Notes: generated by a model from the letters alone, not told the origin. A stretch of DNA of 59,517 nucleotides from Terriglobia bacterium (GCA_020073705.1 JAIQES010000025.1:1-59517); one strand, 5' to 3'; shown: positions 41,495 through 53,609, numbered from the stretch's first letter. Numbers and translations: made by a program.

Positions 41495-41581
41495 ATGCTG
41501 GATACTATTGTTTCGCTGGTCGTTTGTGCTGGTTTGCTCGTATATCTGGTGTACGCGATGCTGCGTCCGGAGAGGTTCTGA
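41495..41581 (+). CDS. kdpF: KdpF, small subunit of the potassium-transporting ATPase
   Basis: A 28-residue single-helix protein: MLDTIVSLVVCAGLLVYLVY, then AMLRPERF. The ending LRPERF is the usual KdpF ending, and it is two bases from kdpA. KdpF stabilises the KdpABC complex in the membrane. It is too short for most gene callers. Confidence 0.85.
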   Translation: MLDTIVSLVVCAGLLVYLVYAMLRPERF

Positions 41582-41583
41582 CC

Positions 41584-43350
41584 ATGACTACGAACGGCTG
41601 GCTCCAAATTCTGTTCTTCCTCTTCGTGGTGCTGGCGCTGACCAAGCCACTCGGGGTGTTCATGACGCGCGTGTTCAACCGCGAGAAGACGTTTCTCGAT
41701 CCGGTGCTGCGTCCGATCGAGAAGCTTCTGTACCGGCTCACGGGCGTGGATGAGACCCGTGAGATGCGCTGGACCGAATATGGCGCGGCCATGCTCATCT
41801 TCAGCGGCGTCACCATGGCCCTCACGTATCTGATCGAGCGCGTTCAGAACAGGCTGCCGCTCAATCCGCAGAAGCTCGCGGCGGTGGCACCTGACCTGGC
41901 GTTCAACACCGCAGCTTCGTTCACGACGAATACGAATTGGCAGGCTTATGTGCCGGAAACCACCATGTCGTATCTGACGCAGATGGCCGCGCTGGCCTAT
42001 CACAATTTCATTTCTGCGGCCACGGGGATTGCCCTGGCCATCGCCGTGGTCCGTGGAATCGCGCGCCGCGAAAAAGACACCCTCGGAAATTACTGGGTCG
42101 ATATGACGCGCGCGACGCTTTGGGTTTTGCTGCCGGCGTGCATCGTGGGCTCTCTGTTCCTGGTTTCGCAGGGCGTCCCACAGAATTTCAAGCCGTACAC
42201 GACCGCCCAGCTCGTGGACCCGCAAACGGTGCAAATAACAGGGGCTGACGGAAAGGCAACGACGCAGGTGGTACGCGAACAAACGATTGCGCAGGGCCCT
42301 ACGGCCTCGCAAGAAGTCATCAAGGAGTTCGGTACCAACGGCGGCGGATTCTTCAATGCCAATAGCTCCCATCCTTTTGAAAACCCAACACCGCTCACCA
42401 ATTTCTTCGAGCTCGTTCTAATTTTCGCCATCGGATCGGGATTGACCTACACGCTAGGACAAATGACGGGATCTCCACGGCATGGCTGGGCGGTGTGGTG
42501 CGCGATGGCCATCTTGTTCCTGATCGGGGTCACGGCAACGTATTCGGCCGAGGCGCGCGGAAACCCGCTAGTGCAAACAACGGCGAACCATTTGCAGCCC
42601 ATCGGAAACATGGAAGGCAAAGAAGTCCGCTTCGGCATCGCCAACTCAGCCCTGTGGGCCGTGGTGACAACGGACACTAGCTGCGGCGCGGTGAACTCGA
42701 TGCACGATTCCTACACGCCGCTGGGCGGCATGATTCCTCTGATCAATATGCTGCTGGGCGAAGTAATCTTCGGCGGAGTAGGTTCGGGGCTATATGGAAT
42801 TATCGTCTTCATCATCCTTTCCGTATTTATTGCGGGGCTGATGGTGGGCCGCACGCCGGAATACCTGGGCAAGAAGGTCGAGGCGTTCGACGTGAAGATG
42901 GCCATGCTCACGGTGCTGATTTACCCGCTGTTCGTTCTGGGGTTCACGGGCATCTCGGTCTTGGCGCCGAAATTTGGTTTGTCGAGCCTCGCGAATGCAG
43001 GTCCGCACGGATTGTCCGAGATTTTTTATGCCTATGCGGAAGCAGGCGCGAACAACGGCTCGGCATTCGCCGGCCTGAATGCCAACACCCTCTGGTACAA
43101 CTCGACTATTGGCGCGACCACGCTGTTTGGCCGGTTTTTTATGGTCATCCCCGTCCTGGCCATTGCCGGAAGCCTGGCGTGCAAGAAGCATGTGCCCGAA
43201 TCGGCGGGAACGTTTCCGGTGACGACGCCGCTGTTTACGGGTCTGCTCATCTCCGTGGTTTTGATCGTTGGCGCATTAACGTTCTTCCCCGCTCTCAGCC
43301 TGGGCCCGATCCTGGAGCACCTGCTGATGTACGCGGGCAAAGTGTTCTGA
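41584..43350 (+). CDS. kdpA: Potassium-transporting ATPase subunit A
   Basis: A 588-residue K+-channel-like subunit with about ten membrane helices. The ATG at 41584 starts [20 protein letters not shown]. Selectivity-filter-type loops are visible: [13 protein letters not shown] (first repeat), [20 protein letters not shown] (second), [20 protein letters not shown] (third). It takes up K+ at low external concentration, driven by KdpB. Order kdpF-A-B-C is the standard one. No kdpD or kdpE sensor genes are visible within the window on either side. Confidence 0.97.
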   Translation: MTTNGWLQILFFLFVVLALTKPLGVFMTRVFNREKTFLDPVLRPIEKLLYRLTGVDETREMRWTEYGAAMLIFSGVTMALTYLIERVQNRLPLNPQKLAAVAPDLAFNTAASFTTNTNWQAYVPETTMSYLTQMAALAYHNFISAATGIALAIAVVRGIARREKDTLGNYWVDMTRATLWVLLPACIVGSLFLVSQGVPQNFKPYTTAQLVDPQTVQITGADGKATTQVVREQTIAQGPTASQEVIKEFGTNGGGFFNANSSHPFENPTPLTNFFELVLIFAIGSGLTYTLGQMTGSPRHGWAVWCAMAILFLIGVTATYSAEARGNPLVQTTANHLQPIGNMEGKEVRFGIANSALWAVVTTDTSCGAVNSMHDSYTPLGGMIPLINMLLGEVIFGGVGSGLYGIIVFIILSVFIAGLMVGRTPEYLGKKVEAFDVKMAMLTVLIYPLFVLGFTGISVLAPKFGLSSLANAGPHGLSEIFYAYAEAGANNGSAFAGLNANTLWYNSTIGATTLFGRFFMVIPVLAIAGSLACKKHVPESAGTFPVTTPLFTGLLISVVLIVGALTFFPALSLGPILEHLLMYAGKVF

Positions 43351-43358
43351 GGAAGATT

Positions 43359-45404
<2,046 letters not shown>

Positions 45405-45413
45405 GGAAATAAA

Positions 45414-45986
45414 ATGAAAAAGAATTTCATGATCGCAATCCGGATGACCATCGCAACCACACTCCTGCTCGGCGTTGTCTATCCCTTTGTCGTGACCGGG
45501 CTGGCGCAAGTGCTCTTCCCGAAGCAGGCGAACGGTGAGTTGATTACGGTAAATGGAAAAATCGTCGGATCCCGGCTGATCGGACAGCCGTTTTCTTCGC
45601 CCGGTTATTTTCGTCCACGGCCTTCGGCCGCGGGAACTGGCTACGATGCCGGCAATTCCGGCGGCTCAAATCTCGGACCGACAAACAAAACTTTGATCGA
45701 CCGCGTGAACGGTGACGTACAAAAACTCCAGGCCGAGAATCCCGCCATGCCCGTTCCAATGGACCTGGTCACCACGTCCGGATCAGGCCTGGACCCGCAC
45801 ATCTCGCCCGAGGCTGCTGCGTTCCAAGTTCCTCGCGTCGCCCGAGAACGCAGCATGACGGAAAACGACGTCCGCGCACTCATCGCCAAACACACCGAAG
45901 GGCGTCAGTTCGGGTTCCTCGGCGAGCCGCGCGTGAATGTCCTGGAACTGAATCTCGACCTCGATGCAGTTCACCCGCTGCACTAG
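45414..45986 (+). CDS. kdpC: Potassium-transporting ATPase subunit C
   Basis: A 190-residue subunit with one N-terminal helix ([20 protein letters not shown]) and a soluble domain. The conserved KdpC segments [33 protein letters not shown] and [13 protein letters not shown] are all present. It assembles KdpA and KdpB into one complex. It is nine bases after kdpB and ends the operon. Confidence 0.96.
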   Translation: MKKNFMIAIRMTIATTLLLGVVYPFVVTGLAQVLFPKQANGELITVNGKIVGSRLIGQPFSSPGYFRPRPSAAGTGYDAGNSGGSNLGPTNKTLIDRVNGDVQKLQAENPAMPVPMDLVTTSGSGLDPHISPEAAAFQVPRVARERSMTENDVRALIAKHTEGRQFGFLGEPRVNVLELNLDLDAVHPLH

Positions 45987-46350
45987 GATTTGATCAAGAC
46001 TTCATCCAATTACACTGGCTGCAAGCTGTTGCACAACCCTCCGTAAGACGATCCTGAAGCAGGCGATATGAAAAAATGCACCATAGATCTTGAGCGAACG
46101 GTCGGCCCGTTACAATTGACACAATTACCGCTACGGATGACGCGCTGGGGCGCATGGTCGAGCTGTACAGCGGCGGAACCTACAGCGAGATTGTTTATGC
46201 GCCGACGGGAGACAAGTTTGCCCTGATGAGCGGCCAAAGCTTGACGCGGGCATTTTTTTCCTTGGCGGGTGGCCGCGCCTTTACGGGGTGCGAACTGTGG
46301 GGTGCCGCACCCTTGCGGTTTCCGCAAGGGTGGGTGGCAGGAACTGAAAT
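45987..46350. other. Intergenic region with a perfect palindrome
   Basis: No gene is supported between the converging kdpC and dehydrogenase genes. CACCCTTGCGG-TTT-CCGCAAGGGTG (46308-46332) is an 11-bp perfect stem 18 bases from the dehydrogenase stop; without a T-run it is not a classic terminator. Confidence 0.5.
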
Positions 46351-47334
46351 TTATCTGGTGCGCGTAGACGCGAGTGCTTCCGGATTAACAGGATTGCGAG
46401 GGGGCTCGCCGGAAAGTACCCGCACCACTTCTTCGGCTGCTTTGGTTTGCAACTCCTCGAGCGCTTCGACTGAATAGAAACTCGTGTGCGGCGTCAGAAT
46501 CACATTATTGCGGCCAAACAGCGGCGAGTTCGTAGGCGGCTCCTGCTCCAGCACGTCGAGCGCAGCACCTGCCAGTTGCCCGGCATCGAGTGCCGCTGCA
46601 AGCGCCACTTCATCAATCACCGGTCCACGTGACGTATTCACAACGACCGCACCGGGCTTCATCTGACGAAATGCTTCCGCATTAAACAAATGATGCGTCT
46701 CGGGCAGCAATGGCGTGTGAATCGAGATGTAGTCTGACATCTTCAGCAGATCCGTGAACTCCACACGCTCGACTCCCGCGTGGTCCAGCACCGTCTGCGG
46801 CACGTAGGGATCATACGTCACCACGCGCAGGCCGAATGCTTTTGCCTTCGGTGCAACCGTCTGCGGAATCCTTCCGAATCCTACCAGGCCTAGCACAGTT
46901 CCTCGCAACCGGTGAATTGGCACGACTGCCGGCATCTCCCAATGCCCCGCGTGCGCGCGCGCGCTCGAAAACGGAATCTTGCGCACCAGTGAGAGCAACA
47001 ACGCCATCGCGTGATCGGAAACTTCCTCGATGCAATAATCCGGCACTTTCGTTACAACGATTCCCGCAGCCGTTGCTGCGGCAATATCCACGTTATCGAC
47101 GCCGATCCCGAATCGCGAAATGATCCGGCACCGTTTCATCTCGCGGATCATTTCCGCCGTGATCTTCGCGTAGGTCACCAACAACCCATCCGCTTCCCGC
47201 GCCACGGCGACAATTTCCGATGGCGTGGGATGCGCGGCCAAGCGCAACTCGGCCCCCACCCGCGACACCACGCCGGCGGCCAGGTCCAAGTTTGGAAACA
47301 CGGAATCCGATACTGCGACCAGTCGTTTCGCCAT
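46351..47334 (-). CDS. D-2-hydroxyacid dehydrogenase, phosphoglycerate-dehydrogenase-like
   Basis: A 327-residue NAD-dependent enzyme. The ATG at 47334 (MAKRLVAVSDSVFP) lies two bases after the M24 gene stop; a longer frame to 47529 overlaps that gene and is rejected. The Rossmann motif is GLVGFGRIPQTVAPKAKAFG (around residue 150). The catalytic residues are in VVNTSRGPVIDEVALAAALD (Arg), ALDVLEQEPP (Glu) and LTPHTSFYSVEAL (His). No ACT domain is present. Coupled to the M24 gene, it probably acts in the same catabolic route; substrate unknown. Confidence 0.85.
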   Translation of the reverse strand: MAKRLVAVSDSVFPNLDLAAGVVSRVGAELRLAAHPTPSEIVAVAREADGLLVTYAKITAEMIREMKRCRIISRFGIGVDNVDIAAATAAGIVVTKVPDYCIEEVSDHAMALLLSLVRKIPFSSARAHAGHWEMPAVVPIHRLRGTVLGLVGFGRIPQTVAPKAKAFGLRVVTYDPYVPQTVLDHAGVERVEFTDLLKMSDYISIHTPLLPETHHLFNAEAFRQMKPGAVVVNTSRGPVIDEVALAAALDAGQLAGAALDVLEQEPPTNSPLFGRNNVILTPHTSFYSVEALEELQTKAAEEVVRVLSGEPPRNPVNPEALASTRTR

Positions 47335-47336
47335 GG

Positions 47337-48608
47337 CTAGCACCTCATCGCTTCTTCCATGTGCTCCATCAATGTGAACACGACCGGGCCTTTGCCGGAA
47401 ACGAGAACGTTCTCCTCGAGACGGCAGGTCTGCTGCAAGCCCGGGTGTCCCGCGAAGGTTTCGATGGCGAAGTACATGTTCTCTTTGATCTCCGCCGGAT
47501 ACTTCAGCGAATACGCCCGCGACATCCACATGCCTTCGTACAGCGTCAGGCCGATACTGTGCGCGAACTGCTGCAGCGTCACCGTGCCGTACTTGTCATC
47601 GTCGTACTTGGGGAATGCCGCCGCGACATCCGCCGTCGTGTTTCCCGGACGCAGCTTCTCGATGCCGGCATACATCGAGTCGTACACTTCCCGGTACAGA
47701 TCGATCTCCTTCTGAGTCATCTTCATTCCTTGCGCCCCGCCGCACTTGAAGCAACGCACGAAGTCGATGAAATAGCCCGAGGGACCCACGGCGTTGATGT
47801 CTACGATGATCAGGTCGCCCTGACGGATCAGTTTATCGGTGGCCCAGCGCCTATACGGGCTCGTGTTCCCTCCCGACGCGACGATGATGTCGTAGATGAT
47901 CTCGCAGCCGCGCTCGAGCATGAACTCGTGCACCTTGGCTTCGATTTCCCGCTCGCGCACGCCGGGCTTCAACCATTCGTACTTGATCTTCCACATGGCC
48001 GCATCGCCGATGCTGGAGGCCTGCTTGAGCAACTCGATCTCGTCCCGCGTCTTGACTACGCGCGCCGCTGATACAGCCGGCCAGCCATTGACGATTTTCA
48101 AACCAGTCTTCTGGAACGCTTCCAGTGACGGCATGTCAAAGTTGTCGATGCCGATGCGTTCCTTGGCGACTCCGTGCTCCTTCAGCACTTCGGCCACGCT
48201 CTCAGCCATCCGCCCGGCCATGTAGGGCACCGCCCCTTCGGCCCACTGCCAGGTGATCGCGGGACGAATGCGCCCCTCCATCCACGGCAGGTCGATCTCG
48301 GCGCAATGCAGGTCCGATCCCGCCGTTTCGAACAACACGGGCTCGCCGCTGTGAGGCACCACCGCGTATCGAATATTAATATTATATTTCCAATTGCCCT
48401 GATAGGACGCCGTGGCGTAGCGAATGTTCGCTCCGGCAAAAAGCACGAGCGCTCCCAGGTCGTGCGCCTTCATCGACGCCCGCAACTTCTCCAGGCGCTC
48501 CTTGCGCAATCTGTCAAAATCCACCCGGTGCTGCCAGTCCGCTCCCGTCTGGCTGTACAACCGCCGCGGATCCCATTCGTGTGGCTTACCTATAAATCGT
48601 GTGTCCAT
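47337..48608 (-). CDS. M24-family metallohydrolase, creatinase/Xaa-Pro peptidase or DddP-like
   Basis: A 423-residue protein of the pita-bread fold. The N-terminal creatinase-like domain holds LGALVLFAGANIRYATASYQ and GEPVLFETAGSDLHC. The metal-binding residues of the C-terminal domain appear in LIIVDINAVGPSGYFIDFVR (two Asp), LQQFAHSIGLTLYEG (His), NMYFAIETFAG (Glu) and CRLEENVLVSG (Glu). Members include Xaa-Pro peptidases, creatinase and the DMSP lyase DddP. With no signal peptide and with two NAD-dependent dehydrogenases beside it, a small-molecule catabolic role is more likely than protein digestion. Substrate unresolved. Confidence 0.8.
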   Translation of the reverse strand: MDTRFIGKPHEWDPRRLYSQTGADWQHRVDFDRLRKERLEKLRASMKAHDLGALVLFAGANIRYATASYQGNWKYNINIRYAVVPHSGEPVLFETAGSDLHCAEIDLPWMEGRIRPAITWQWAEGAVPYMAGRMAESVAEVLKEHGVAKERIGIDNFDMPSLEAFQKTGLKIVNGWPAVSAARVVKTRDEIELLKQASSIGDAAMWKIKYEWLKPGVREREIEAKVHEFMLERGCEIIYDIIVASGGNTSPYRRWATDKLIRQGDLIIVDINAVGPSGYFIDFVRCFKCGGAQGMKMTQKEIDLYREVYDSMYAGIEKLRPGNTTADVAAAFPKYDDDKYGTVTLQQFAHSIGLTLYEGMWMSRAYSLKYPAEIKENMYFAIETFAGHPGLQQTCRLEENVLVSGKGPVVFTLMEHMEEAMRC

Positions 48609-48633
48609 CGGATGTATCCCTCATTATGAAATG

Positions 48634-48870
48634 TTAATTGGAACGTTTGCAAAGAGTCGCATAACAGAAACAACTTAACATACAATGGCGTCTTTTTAGG
48701 AGACCAGATTGGATACCCAGGCGAAAACTGTCGTGCGGGATTCTGCGGGGATCAAACCACGGCTGGCCCGCAACCAGATCCGCAGCTTCTGGGCTGCGTG
48801 GGAATGTCGGTGTGATGACCATCAAACCGTAGATTCCAACGACCAGAAACACGATCTTTGCGAATGGCAT
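48634..48870 (-). pseudogene. Possible remnant of a small membrane protein
   Basis: From the ATG at 48870 the minus strand reads MPFAKIVFLVVGIYGLMVIT, then PTFPRSPEAADLVAG. The first 20 residues look like the start of the small acidobacterial membrane proteins that read GIYGLxVLTP, but the rest does not fit, as if frameshifted. The remaining part of the 48609-49101 region shows no gene. Weak call. Confidence 0.25.
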
Positions 48871-49101
48871 GTTCAACACCTTAGCGCGCAAGTGCGGCGC
48901 ATCCGCACCGTCATCGAGGCGCTATCGCTACAAGTCGCAACACCGGACGAAGCTCACCAAATGCCCCAACCAGGAGCGCGGGCAAACGCGGGTTTCTGAA
49001 GTTCGAAGCGACGACCGGGCGCCATCGCTACGCCCTACACATGTCGTTGGAATTCCTTCGACGTCGGCGCGCGCGGTCTTGAAGTTTGCAAATCTCCGAG
49101 C

Positions 49102-50013
49102 TTATCGCCGCCGGCTTTGACCACGTGTGCGCACGCGTGGGCTGTTCGCCATCTGCTCGAGGACTGCACACACCGCCGCAGTGTCCTCCTCCTGTCGACC
49201 CATCGCCATGGTGGCGGTATAGAAGGATGCGCTGGCAGAAAACAGCGGCGTCGGACAATCGATCTTGCGAGCGAAGTCGCCGATGATTGTCATGTCCTTC
49301 TGCCAGATCCCGACTTTCATCGTCGCATCAGAGTAATCTCCCTTCACCATCATGGGTGCTCGCATCTGAAACATACGCGAGCTTCCGGCGCCATCGCCGA
49401 TTACTTTCACAACCATCGCCGGGTCGAGCCCCGACTTCATGGCGAGCACCATCGCTTCCGCAGCTGCCACATTGTGAATCGCAACGAGCAAATTGGCGAT
49501 GAACTTCATCCTCAAGCCGGCGCCGAACGGCCCGACATAATAGTGGGCGCGCGCAAAACCGTCCAGAACCGGAGCGATGCGACCGCAGGCCTTGCGGTCA
49601 CCGCTTGCATACACCACCAGATCTTTCGCACGCGCTTGCGCGCCGGTCCCGCTCAGCGTGCAATCGAGCAGGATCGCGTGGCGTGCCGCGAGGCGTTTTC
49701 GAGCTTCCTCTTTCACTGGAATGGGCAGCGTACTGGTCTCAATGACAATTTGATTGGCCCGCGCCGAACCGGCAAGTTCCGCTGCAATGTTCAGCAGCGC
49801 CTCGGAAGACGGCAACGACGTCACGATGATGTCGCTGCGCCTGGCCACCTCACGGCAACTGCGCACAGCAGTCCCGCCGGCCTTAGTGTGGTCCTTACGG
49901 CGTTGCGGGAGCACGTCGTAACCCACAACTTCAAATCCTGCCTTGATAAGATTGGACGACATTGCCGATCCCATAATTCCAAGTCCGATCATGCCCACGG
50001 CCTTTGACTCCAT
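49102..50013 (-). CDS. NAD(P)-dependent beta-hydroxyacid dehydrogenase (3-hydroxyisobutyrate dehydrogenase family)
   Basis: A 303-residue enzyme. The ATG at 50013 follows GAGAGGAGAG; an ATG at 50046 is in frame but lacks a site. The Rossmann start is VGMIGLGIMGSAMSSNLIKA (around residue 8). The family catalytic lysine is in GAGLRMKFIANLLVAIHNVA (around 170), and the substrate loop is LDCTLSGTGAQARAKDL. It probably oxidises a small 3-hydroxyacid or reduces a semialdehyde. Same strand as the M24 and D-hydroxyacid dehydrogenase genes, but about 500 bases upstream. Confidence 0.85.
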   Translation of the reverse strand: MESKAVGMIGLGIMGSAMSSNLIKAGFEVVGYDVLPQRRKDHTKAGGTAVRSCREVARRSDIIVTSLPSSEALLNIAAELAGSARANQIVIETSTLPIPVKEEARKRLAARHAILLDCTLSGTGAQARAKDLVVYASGDRKACGRIAPVLDGFARAHYYVGPFGAGLRMKFIANLLVAIHNVAAAEAMVLAMKSGLDPAMVVKVIGDGAGSSRMFQMRAPMMVKGDYSDATMKVGIWQKDMTIIGDFARKIDCPTPLFSASASFYTATMAMGRQEEDTAAVCAVLEQMANSPRVRTRGQSRRR

Positions 50014-50397
50014 AGCTCTCCTCTCAATCGGAAATCCCGATTCCAACTTTATCTTTCCACAGAACCATACGGCAGCTGCCCCTGTCCAGTTAATCTCAGA
50101 TCGCCATGGCTGTGGTTGAGTGGCGCCGCGGACAGATCCGTGGTTCAGGCTACGCGCCAGCCGGCTTGACCATCGTGACGAAGGTCCCGCAGCAAAATAC
50201 CTTGGTCGTTCGCGGTGCGCTGGTCGATATTATTCTGCCGTACGCATTTTTGTGCTATGGTTCCCCGTGCGCGAGCGCCGGAGTTTCTTCCGCACGCAAC
50301 TGTTTTTCGGCATGGTGTCTAAGTGGAACTTCACCACTAGGGATAGACATTTTGGGCACGTAGCAACAACATTTTGTGGTTTCACATCGGTTTTCGC
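50014..50397. other. Intergenic region between divergent genes
   Basis: No gene is supported. Open frames here (for example 50106-50363) show no ribosome site or family motif. Confidence 0.4.
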
Positions 50398-50426
50398 TTG
50401 ACAGAAATTTCACGGTTGTTTACATT
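50398..50426 (+). promoter_or_regulatory. Candidate sigma-70 promoter for nrdJ
   Basis: A perfect TTGACA (50398-50403), a 17-base spacer and TACATT (50421-50426). It predicts a leader of about 360 bases before the nrdJ start. Confidence 0.6.
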
Positions 50427-50529
50427 GCAGCCTCAGATTCGGGGGACCGTGATTCGGCGAGCGGCCGGCCCATTCACCCCGGGAATACCGCGACGTCGTC
50501 TGACGCAACCTGCCGGGTTAAACCGAGAC

Positions 50530-50640
50530 ATCGAGGGGGGCTTCCACTCTCCGTCGCCGACGCTCCCAGTGCTGCCGGCGAGGCAAAGCGCAGACCCGCA
50601 GACGCTCGGAGTGGCTACCGGGATGCGCAAGGGGAGCCGT
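50530..50640 (+). promoter_or_regulatory. Possible structured leader (cobalamin-riboswitch-like) upstream of nrdJ
   Basis: Within the long nrdJ leader, CCACTC (50544-50549) pairs with GAGTGG (50609-50614), and GGCT (50539-50542) with AGCC (50635-50638), enclosing GC-rich arms. The interior TCCGTCGCCGACGCT, CCCAGTG, CGGCGAGGC and GCGCAGACCCGC loosely follow the order of conserved cobalamin-riboswitch elements (core, then the AGACC-type B12 box), but no element matches well. A published nrdJ RNA motif is another possibility I could not check. Weak call. Confidence 0.3.
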
Positions 50641-50792
50641 TTTCGTTTCTCGATGTTTCGAAATTCCCGGCGAATCGAATCTAGCGGCTGCCTGCTGAGA
50701 ATTGGGCAACTGCCAGCTCCCGGCCGCCCATTCGGGAGTAAAATGATTGGGTTCCCTCTGCGCGGGGGAGCCCACCTGCGCGGAGGTGATGC

Positions 50793-53609
50793 ATGGCACA
50801 TACGAAGATGGCCCTGAACGAAAAGACGCTCCAGCCCAATCCGGCAACTCCCGCCGATGTTGCGGTCCGCACTGGCCTCGAGTTCCAGCGACGCTTCACC
50901 GACGGCCGTACTTCTCCGTTCGAAGCGGTTGAATGGGAACGCCGCGTCGCGCAGATCGCCAACGAAAAGGGCAAGACGATTTTCCGTCAGGAAAACGTGG
51001 AAGTGCCGAAAGGCTGGTCGCAGACGGCGACGAACATCGTCGCGTCGAAATATTTCCACGGCAAGCTCAACACGCCCGAGCGCGAGGGCTCGGTGCGCCA
51101 ACTCATCAGCCGCGTGGTGAACACGATCGTCGGCTGGGGCGAGCAGGGCGGCTACTTCGCCAATACCTCTTCACGCGACGCCTTCCGCGACGACCTGACC
51201 CACTTGCTGGTCGAACAGAAGATGGCGTTCAACTCACCGGTGTGGTTCAACGTCGGCGTGCAGCCCCAGCCGCAATGCTCGGCCTGCTTTATCAACTCGG
51301 TCCAGGACGACATGGAATCGATCATGAATCTGGTCAAGATCGAGGGGATGCTGTTCAAGTGGGGCTCGGGCACGGGCACGAATTTCTCGTCGCTGCGCGG
51401 GAGCCGCGAAACACTGTCCGGCGGCGGCGTCGCCTCCGGGCCGGTCAGCTTCATGAAGGGTTTCGATGCCTTCGCGGGCGTGATCAAGTCCGGCGGCAAG
51501 ACGCGCCGTGCCGCGAAGATGGTAATCCTGAACGTGGATCATCCGGATATCGTCGAGTTTATCGGCTGCAAGATGAAGGAAGAGCACAAGGCGCAAGTGC
51601 TGATCGAGCAAGGCTACAATCCGGCGATCGACGGGGAAGCCTACTCTTCGGTCTTCTTCCAGAACGCGAACCACTCGGTCCGCGTCACCGATGAATTCAT
51701 GCAGGCGGTCGAGGACGACCGCGACTGGTGGACCCGCAACGTCAACGACGGAAATCCGTTCGAAAAGCACAGCGCGCGCGAGCTGCTGCACCGGATGGCC
51801 GACTCCGCCTGGCACTGCGGCGATCCCGGCATGCAGTATGACACCACGGTGAACCGCTGGCACACGTGCAAGAACACCGCGCGGATCAACGCCTCGAATC
51901 CGTGCTCGGAGTACATGTTTCTGGACGACTCTGCCTGCAACCTGGCGTCGCTCAACTTGATGAAGTATGTGAATTCAAGTGGCGCCTTCGACGTCGAAGC
52001 GTTCCGTCACGCCGTGGATATCACCATCACGGCGCAGGAAATCCTGGTGGACAAGGCCAGCTACCCGACGCCGAAGATTGCCGACAACTCGCACAAGTTT
52101 CGCCCGTTGGGCCTGGGCTACGCCAACCTGGGCGCGCTGCTGATGTCGATGGCGCTGCCCTACGACTCCGATGGCGGGCGCGACATGGCCGGCGCGGTCA
52201 CCGCGCTGATGTGCGGCGAAGCGTATGCCCAATCGGCGCGCATCGCCGAGCGGCTGGGGCCGTTCCCGGGTTACGACGCTAACCGCGAGCCGATGCTGGA
52301 CGTCATTCGAATGCACCGTAATTCGCTTCGTCCGATCAGATCCGAGAACGTGCAGCCGTCGCTGCTCGGCGCCGCGCAGACCGCCTGGGACACCGCGCTC
52401 GCGCTCGGCGAGAAGTTCGGCTACAAGAATGCGCAGGTCACGGTGCTTGCTCCCACCGGGACGATCGGCTTCATGATGGATTGCGACACGACCGGCATCG
52501 AGCCCGACCTGGCGCTGGTGAAATACAAGAAGCTGGTCGGCGGCGGCGTCATTAAGATCGTCAACAACACCGTCCCGCAGGCGCTGATGCACCTGGGCTA
52601 TTCGCCCGAGGAAACTTCGCAGATCGTTTCCTATATCGACCGCACCGGTAAGATCGAAGGTGCGCCGGGGTTCAAACCGGAGCATCTGCCGGTTTTCGAT
52701 TGCTCGCTGGCCACGGCCGGCGGGCGTTCGATCGCCTGGCGCGGCCACCTGAAAATGATGGCCGCGGCGCAGCCATTCCTTTCCGGGGCGATCAGCAAGA
52801 CGATCAACATGCCCGAGGAATCCACGGTCGAAGACATCATGCAGACGTACATCGAGTCGTGGAAGCTGGGCCTGAAGTCGGTCGCGATTTATCGCGACAA
52901 CTCGAAGGGTTCGCAGCCGCTTTCTGCCGCTGGCGACAAGAAAGACACTGCGCAGCAGGGACAGATGGCCGCGGCGAAGGCGGCGGAGACCGTGTCACCC
53001 GTGGCCGAGCAGCGAGAACTATTCCCTGGCGTGCGCCGCCGAAAGCTGCCGAGCGAACGCCAGTCTGTCACGCACAAGTTCTCGATTGGCGGCCACGAAG
53101 GATACATCACCGTGGGGCTGTACGAGGACGGAAAAACGCCCGGCGAGATCTTCATCAAGATGGCCAAGGAAGGCTCGACGCTCTCCGGCTTCATGGACGG
53201 CTTTGCGCTTTCCGTTTCGATGGCCCTGCAATACGGCGTGCCGCTCAAAGCGCTGGTGGATAAGTTCATCAACACGCGGTTCGAGCCTGCGGGCTATACG
53301 GGCCATCCGGCAATCCCGTATGCCAGATCCGTGCTCGACTATATTGGGCGGTGGCTGGGCGGACGGTTCATCTCCTCGGATTACCTCACGCATAATGGTG
53401 ATGCGGCTTTGTCAGTTGCGACTTTGGAGAGGCCTGCTGCGGCTCCGGCAGCCGTCGCGACGACCGATGACGATCTGCGTTCCAAGAATGCGGGCCCGCG
53501 TCCCATATTCGACGGCGCGCCCACCTGCTCCGAGTGCGGCATGCTCATGACGCCCAACGGCGGCTGCTACAAGTGCGAGAACTGCGGCGGCACCTCCGGC
53601 TGCAGCTAA
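50793..53609 (+). CDS. nrdJ: B12-dependent (class II) ribonucleotide reductase
   Basis: A 938-residue adenosylcobalamin-dependent enzyme that makes deoxynucleotides. The ATG at 50793 has a near-perfect GGAGGTGAT. Key stretches are FNSPVWFNVGVQPQPQCSAC (around residue 150, first active-site Cys region), NPCSEYMFLDDSACNLASLN (around 370, radical and second Cys region), and VTVLAPTGTIGFMMDCDTTG (around 550). The C-terminus has a Cys-rich reducing tail (CSECGMLMTPNGGCYKCENC). It needs no oxygen and needs B12. No other reductase genes (nrdAB, nrdD) are in the window. Confidence 0.96.
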   Translation: MAHTKMALNEKTLQPNPATPADVAVRTGLEFQRRFTDGRTSPFEAVEWERRVAQIANEKGKTIFRQENVEVPKGWSQTATNIVASKYFHGKLNTPEREGSVRQLISRVVNTIVGWGEQGGYFANTSSRDAFRDDLTHLLVEQKMAFNSPVWFNVGVQPQPQCSACFINSVQDDMESIMNLVKIEGMLFKWGSGTGTNFSSLRGSRETLSGGGVASGPVSFMKGFDAFAGVIKSGGKTRRAAKMVILNVDHPDIVEFIGCKMKEEHKAQVLIEQGYNPAIDGEAYSSVFFQNANHSVRVTDEFMQAVEDDRDWWTRNVNDGNPFEKHSARELLHRMADSAWHCGDPGMQYDTTVNRWHTCKNTARINASNPCSEYMFLDDSACNLASLNLMKYVNSSGAFDVEAFRHAVDITITAQEILVDKASYPTPKIADNSHKFRPLGLGYANLGALLMSMALPYDSDGGRDMAGAVTALMCGEAYAQSARIAERLGPFPGYDANREPMLDVIRMHRNSLRPIRSENVQPSLLGAAQTAWDTALALGEKFGYKNAQVTVLAPTGTIGFMMDCDTTGIEPDLALVKYKKLVGGGVIKIVNNTVPQALMHLGYSPEETSQIVSYIDRTGKIEGAPGFKPEHLPVFDCSLATAGGRSIAWRGHLKMMAAAQPFLSGAISKTINMPEESTVEDIMQTYIESWKLGLKSVAIYRDNSKGSQPLSAAGDKKDTAQQGQMAAAKAAETVSPVAEQRELFPGVRRRKLPSERQSVTHKFSIGGHEGYITVGLYEDGKTPGEIFIKMAKEGSTLSGFMDGFALSVSMALQYGVPLKALVDKFINTRFEPAGYTGHPAIPYARSVLDYIGRWLGGRFISSDYLTHNGDAALSVATLERPAAAPAAVATTDDDLRSKNAGPRPIFDGAPTCSECGMLMTPNGGCYKCENCGGTSGCS

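Noticed and set aside
50106-50363. 85-codon frame upstream of nrdJ
   Set aside because: Composition and lack of a ribosome site argue against it.
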